Origin: Yponomeuta sedellus
Lineage: Eukaryota > Arthropoda > Insecta > Lepidoptera > Yponomeutidae
DNA length: 64,000 bases
Direction: 5' to 3'
Assembly: GCA_934045075.1 (NCBI GenBank)
Contig: OW203730.1
Location: 11,026,692 to 11,090,691 of the forward strand
Of this stretch, positions 59,023-64,000 are shown in pieces (position 1 is the stretch's first letter; each line of letters opens with the position of its first letter). The notes beneath the pieces were generated by a model, which was not told the DNA's origin, searched no databases, and saw nothing but the letters and a program-made list of their open reading frames with translations. Made by a program: the position numbers and the translations under genes.

Positions 59023-59034
59023 AGATGATTACTA
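59023..59034. repeat. 12-bp flanking direct repeat, right
   Basis: Exact copy of 57953-57964. Confidence 0.8.
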
Positions 59035-59039
59035 GACAG

Positions 59040-61985
59040 TTTTATCGTAAGGTTTATATTATATATTGATGTCGGGGGTTTGAAACCTATTGTTGATTTT
59101 GTTTTCTAAGTAACGTATATTTGCGAAGTTGTATTAGCAGTAACATTCGCTAAAGGCGAAGGAAATCATCGTAAGAAAATCTGAGTGTCTGAGGTGTTCA
59201 CATACTTAATGCCAAATCCGCTGTGGGCACGCGTGGTAGTTAAGCCCATATCACAAGGCCCCTATGTACATATTATGTAACTAGTAGTAATTAAGTATTG
59301 TTAAATGTTTACTTCGCTATCGCCTTAGGTTTAGTCCGGTATTGGTCGTTATAAGTGGATAATATTAAATCTCTCTTTGAGATACAGTCACATGCAGTGG
59401 GCCGCATTTAAGCTACATAAGAGTGTACATTATGTAACAATAAATGACTGATTCTGTTTCGAAACATGAAAATAATTCCTGAAAAGTGCAAGCACGCCGT
59501 CTTTTACAGTGGTAAATTAGTAATGCCGAGTCAGTGCTATCGCCCGATTCGGATGCTACGGAAACGAGAACACCAAAAACAAATGTGATGTTTAAAAATA
59601 GTTATGTTTTGCCTTCATCTTCATGATTTTTAGTGTTTGGATTTTTTTATAATATTTTAAAAATCAATTGTTTTTCCTTCATCTTGATGATTTTTAGAGC
59701 ATGTTTTTTTTTAAACTACCAAAATGGGCAACGTGTCCATAACACGGTCCTTTGGGCGTGTTTACAGAACGGAGAGTACGTACAAAAGATCCGCGCTAAG
59801 CTTGGGATCGCGATGTTTTGTGTATTGACATTTGGAATTACTTTATTTTAAAAACGCCTTAACAATATCAAGGTACCTAATAACTGCATTTCTGCATTTC
59901 ATGCAAACAAGGTTAAATGAAGTTCTCCTAAGCCGTTAATGGTAAATATGTGAGAAGAGCTTTAGTAAGAACACCCGATATTTATCGAATAAGTCTCTAA
60001 GAAATCTAACAATAAATTTCTATCTAACAAAATATCAGTGTTCTATATCGAGACTATCATGCTCAGCCATCCTTAGATCAAAGATATTCAAAGCTAAGAC
60101 GAACGGCTGCGCTATGAAACGTTGTCATTGTTTCTTGGCCGGCGAATACAGAGGGATAACCTATTACATTACTGTGTACTACAATACATATGTACTTTTC
60201 AACGAAGGGAGCTTTGCAACATCTGAATGCAACTGGTTAGTTGCATAACCCACCCATAATGCCCTGTCATCTTCTCAACGGGCCAGCATCATCACATCTG
60301 TGTGATGATCACACTCTCTTACGTCACATCATCGTCCTGAGTATAACGGAGAGTAGGTATAAGCCAGATTAGAGGGATGACGTCAGTCGGGACGGAAAGC
60401 TTGCCAGTGTAAAGGCAGCAACAGAGTTCAGCTGGAGAACCGACTAAAAGCATTCAAGTTTGAGTGATTTTTTTCTTCTTTTTAAGAAATGCATGGTAAC
60501 CGCGGCAACACACCAGGGCATAGATTCTGTTAGTGCACTGTAGTACCATGACAGATACATGGTAGGGTCACGTGGGGTCTTTTTTCATACCATTGACGCC
60601 TCGACAGTTTGAGGTATGTGATGACTTGAAGCAGCAACGAAATTAAACCGCCATGTCCATGCAGTTTTCATTGCGCCACAATGCCTTAGCAGAATCTAGG
60701 CCCAGCGAGTTACACAGAGCAAGTTTACTTGTCGACAAGAGACGCTATAGTACCTCGTGTGCGGGTGCGCCTAGTGTGCGGTATATCGCTCACGTTGTAT
60801 CTCGCAATCTGAATAGGTACTAACACGGGAGCCTACCCGATAATTTTTCGTCAGCAAAAATGACGTAATCGAAAGCTGTAGGTGAACTGCGGCCTTGGTG
60901 AAGAGCTTATTCCGACAGTTATTATCAAGTTATGATATGACAATGAACAGTATACACTGGCGATACGATAATTGCATGACATATTTTTCGTACAAATGCC
61001 ATGCAAAGCCGTAGCTTACTACGACAGATCTAGATTCATTCTTAACAATTAATCTAGATTAATTCTAAAGAATTAACTACACATCATAACCGTAACAAAC
61101 GACACATGTAGATTCTTCAGAATTAATGTAGATATGACGTTCGTTACGGTTATTATCAGTGAAACTGTCGTTGAAATGTTCGAAGTTAACTACAGGATTT
61201 GAATCCTGTAGTAAATATGGCAGAGAAACAAATACTACTTACCACAAAAACAATGAACCGAAACTATTGCTTACATTCTTCAGTGTGTTAAATGCAACGA
61301 CAGTTACGTTAAATTATTCTGGACGGTTCGATAGCAGCGATACTTTCCTGCTACTAAGTTATGTCTCTATTTACATTGGCCGTTAACAAGGGGTGTGGAC
61401 ATAATAAGATTTGGCCCCGTTCCTAATTGTTTGCTATCGGTCAAACGGAGGCCAGACATACTGTATTTTCAGACTCAATTAAAAGCTTCATAGCAGAGGT
61501 TCTCAACCAGCAGGACGATCATTTCTAAAACAGCTTCATTCAAATGTCTTCAAATATAGGAGAATTATTTGAACACCTCAAACTTTTTTTGTGGTCTTTA
61601 AAGTTATCCTAAGGCAGACTTTTCACTGCGATACCCACACTTTCCTATGCGTCAAAACATGAGAACTACAGTCTATTTATTCTTACTTGTCCAATTTAGT
61701 AGACAAGATTCTACCCTTAAACTGTGACTTTTTAGTCCAAAACTGCCATATTTCTAAAATGAAGTAACCTGGAACTCTCTTTTAGATAACACGCTGCCAA
61801 TTTTATAAACTTAGTTCATGATAGTTCATGAATTTGCGAGAAAATTTATATTTTAGGCATCTAATCTCAATTTTAAGGTTAGAATCTTGTTTACAAAATT
61901 AGACAAGTAAGAATAAATAGACTGTACATGGAGGGCTGTGACTGTTACTGACTAACGACCGTTTTTCCTATAAAATTCATAGCAG
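59040..61985. other. Intergenic or intronic stretch, nothing recognised
   Basis: Only short unassignable ORFs. A short inverted repeat (ATAACCGTAAC..., about 61087 and 61140-61152) is the sole structure noted. Confidence 0.4.
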
Positions 61986-61999
61986 TTATACCAGATACA

Positions 62000-62575
62000 T
62001 ACATACATAACCTCACGCCTGTATCCCAGAGGGGTAGGCAGAGACCAGGGACTGCCACTTGCCACGATCCTGACAGATCACCTTCGCTTCATCAACGTTC
62101 ATAAGTCGTTGCATATATACACGCACGCCGGTTCCGGTACTTTTTATCTTTCCCTTTGCTAATACATTCCCTATTTGGTCGATGTATGTCCGTCTGGGAC
62201 GTCCCTTACCAGCCCTTCCACTCACATTCGTAATATATATTTGTTTCGTCAATCTTTCTTCCTTCATCCTCTCCACATGTCCAAACCAATGCAACATTCC
62301 TTTCTCAATTCTAGTCACTACATCCTCTTTCAGTCCACAACGTTCTCTAATCATCAGACATTGCGTATCCTGTCATTCAAAGTAACACATACAGAGAAGT
62401 ATGTGTACATACTTCTCAAGGACCTCATTTCTACTGCATTAATTCTACTTTCTTGCTTCTTTTGCCACACCAAAGTCTCGCTACCATACTGTTGGGACCA
62501 GCACGCCACTATAAATAGCCAATCTAGCTCTTTTGGAGATGTTTCGGCTGCACACAATGGAGTGCAAGGCACCGT
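62000..62575 (-). pseudogene. LINE ORF2 C-terminal fragment
   Basis: On the minus strand 62354-62013 codes 113 residues with MLHWFGHVERMKEERLTKQI, GRAGKGRPRRTYIDQIG, VDEAKVICQDRGKW and VSAYPSG. This is the typical end of a common lepidopteran non-LTR reverse transcriptase ORF, often followed by (ATGT)n, and indeed CATACATACATA lies at 61999-62010. Upstream on the same strand 62572-62354 adds related sequence (SETLVWQKKQESRINAVEMR) in another frame, so the copy is frameshifted. The RT core is missing. Same family as the insert at 13660-14140. Confidence 0.8.
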
Positions 62576-62675
62576 TTACACAATTATACCAGATATTATA
62601 CCACTAATGCGAAAAATATACTATTGGTAGGCTTATGCTGCATATTGGCCGTTATCCTGCGGTAAAGAAATGCTC

Positions 62676-63022
62676 GTGGCCTAGTGGAACTGAGTGACAG
62701 GAATCAATTACTCGGGTTAAGCTACAACAGGCGCGGTCAGATACTGGATGGGTGACCGTCCCGTGACTACCGCTAGTGGCATTTTTTCCGAGTGCTTCCG
62801 TGCTTCGCAAGGCCCGCTAAGCCGATGGTGCCTGCTGTCACGTAATGGTAATCGTTAAGCCATGTTAGAAGCCTCTTGGGCGGTTTGATAACTTCTGAGA
62901 GCCGCCTCTATCTTACAATCCTACACCAACCTGGACTTGGCCACCGTGGTGGAGTATGGCCTAACCTTCCTGCGATGCAGGAAGAGAACCCGTACTTAGC
63001 AATGGGTACATACAAAGGGTTG
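62676..63022 (+). mobile_element. 5S rRNA-derived SINE
   Basis: 5S-like head with GGGTTAAGCTACAACAGGCG and ACTGGATGGGTGACCG (5S C box), the family middle (GTTAGAAGCCTCTTGGGCGG) and the tail (GACTTGGCCACCGTGGTGGA, TGCGATGCAGGAAGAG). It keeps the middle section that the 11-kb copy lacks. Confidence 0.75.
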
Positions 63023-63024
63023 AT

Positions 63025-63960
63025 ATCTGCGGTGAAGGAGCTATGATAGCTAGCAAAATTTCACAAAAGCTGGGTCCGAGATCCGAGTACAACAGCTCAG
63101 TAAACCGTGGTTCATATAGCTTTCGTGCCGGAAAGCAAGCTTTGCGTCTGTTTAGGCATCCGCCTGCCAGCAGCGGCGATAAACAAACCATCTTCACATG
63201 CAGTATGTGCTGCGTTTGTACTAGAAGCTTCCACGCGAATGAAGTTTTTCTGCTTCGGATTTCACCGAAAAAATATGACACAATATCTTTATAAATTGTA
63301 GCCTATGTGTTATTCTGATGTAAAAACTATATTATTGTAAAGTTTTGCTAATATTCATTCAGTAGTTTTTACGTCAAAGAGTAACAAACATCCATCCACA
63401 CTTACAAACTTTCGCGTTTATCACACGAGTATCAGTAGGTTTATAAATGACTTAACAAATAAATTATAATGCACACTACAATCAGATACTTGCTTACTTG
63501 CTTCGGATTTCGTAATTTTGGGCCTGGTTTTTGTAAAATCATTTGTACTACCCAGCTCTGAGTGATCTTTAGTCTGGGCTGTCGCCGTCGTCAAACCATC
63601 AATCTGACACGTAGGTGTATTGAGTATCAGAAGACACTTCAATTAACACTAATCTTGAGGTCAAGATAACTACCACGGATTACTTCTACGGATCGGGTTA
63701 TTCAAATGGGTATGCATTTCTACTGAAACAATACCCAAAAGGCATAATATACCTAACTATATTTTTTAAACAATGAAGTACCTAATACGCTTAATAAATA
63801 AATATTCATGGACATATTACACAGATCTCGTTAGCCTTACAACTAAAGTAACAACTTAAATCACTTGTATTATAGGTGCTAACGCGACGGTAGATTAATA
63901 CAATAAAATAGATAGATAACATCCAAGACCCGAGACAAATTAGAAAAGTTCGTTTCCTAG
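63025..63960. other. Stretch with one repeat, otherwise nothing recognised
   Basis: 63295-63425 (GTAGCCTATGTGTTATTC, GTAACAAACATCCATCCACA, AAACTTTCGCGTTTAT) belongs to a dispersed repeat related to 15180-15350. The rest is unassigned. Confidence 0.45.
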
Positions 63961-63964
63961 TTGG

Positions 63965-64000
63965 ACCCGGCCGGGGATCGAACCAGAGACCTTCGGTTTT
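63965..64000 (-). repeat. tRNA-like SINE head running off the window
   Basis: On the minus strand AAGGTCTCTGGTTCGATCCC is a B-box-like segment. The A box would lie beyond 64000. Confidence 0.5.

Noticed and set aside
62182..62630. Plus-strand ORFs over the LINE fragment
   Set aside because: They are antisense to the recognisable LINE ORF2 C-terminus.

Overview
The window reads as nuclear DNA of a moth or butterfly (Lepidoptera). It is AT-rich, its introns are long, and it is dense with insect repeats: 5S rRNA-derived and tRNA-derived SINEs, 3' tails of non-LTR retrotransposons, MITEs and microsatellites. I cannot name the species. All feature positions come from reading the sequence; nothing was aligned by program.

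Left end (107-7797, minus strand): a structurally complete endogenous retrovirus of the errantivirus (insect Ty3/Gypsy) type. It has two 232-bp LTRs that read as identical, a 4-bp AACT target duplication, a tRNA-Ser primer-binding site, a polypurine tract, and three open frames: gag, pol (reached by a probable -1 frameshift at AAACCCG) and env. Env has a furin-type site and a transmembrane anchor, and its last 22 codons lie inside the 3' LTR. Nothing is visibly broken, so the insertion is young.

Middle (7.8-25.7 kb): no recognisable host coding gene. This stretch holds three 5S-derived or related SINE copies, several SINE and LINE tails, a 270-bp (ACAT)n array, and three clear MITEs, one of them a near-perfect 138-bp hairpin with a TAA duplication.

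25.7-46.2 kb (minus strand): the 3' part of held out wings (how), the insect Quaking-type STAR/KH RNA-binding protein. Six exons with matching splice phases cover the end of QUA1, the KH domain, QUA2 and the C-terminal tail. The last shared exon can end in two ways. Read-through gives a short tail stopping at 28870. Splicing at 28889 to an exon at 25696-25772 gives a long tail carrying the HPYQR motif. This matches the known short and long HOW isoforms. The first exon(s) are not visible and probably lie beyond 64 kb, which would make 46.2-64 kb the first intron.

Right end (46-64 kb): non-coding DNA with repeats. The most unusual item is 57965-59022, a head-to-head inverted array of four tRNA-like units (period 309 bp) flanked as a whole by a 12-bp direct repeat. 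A nested pair of long-TIR MITEs (56119-56884), a LINE ORF2 C-terminal fragment (62.0-62.5 kb) and another 5S-derived SINE (62.7-63.0 kb) follow.
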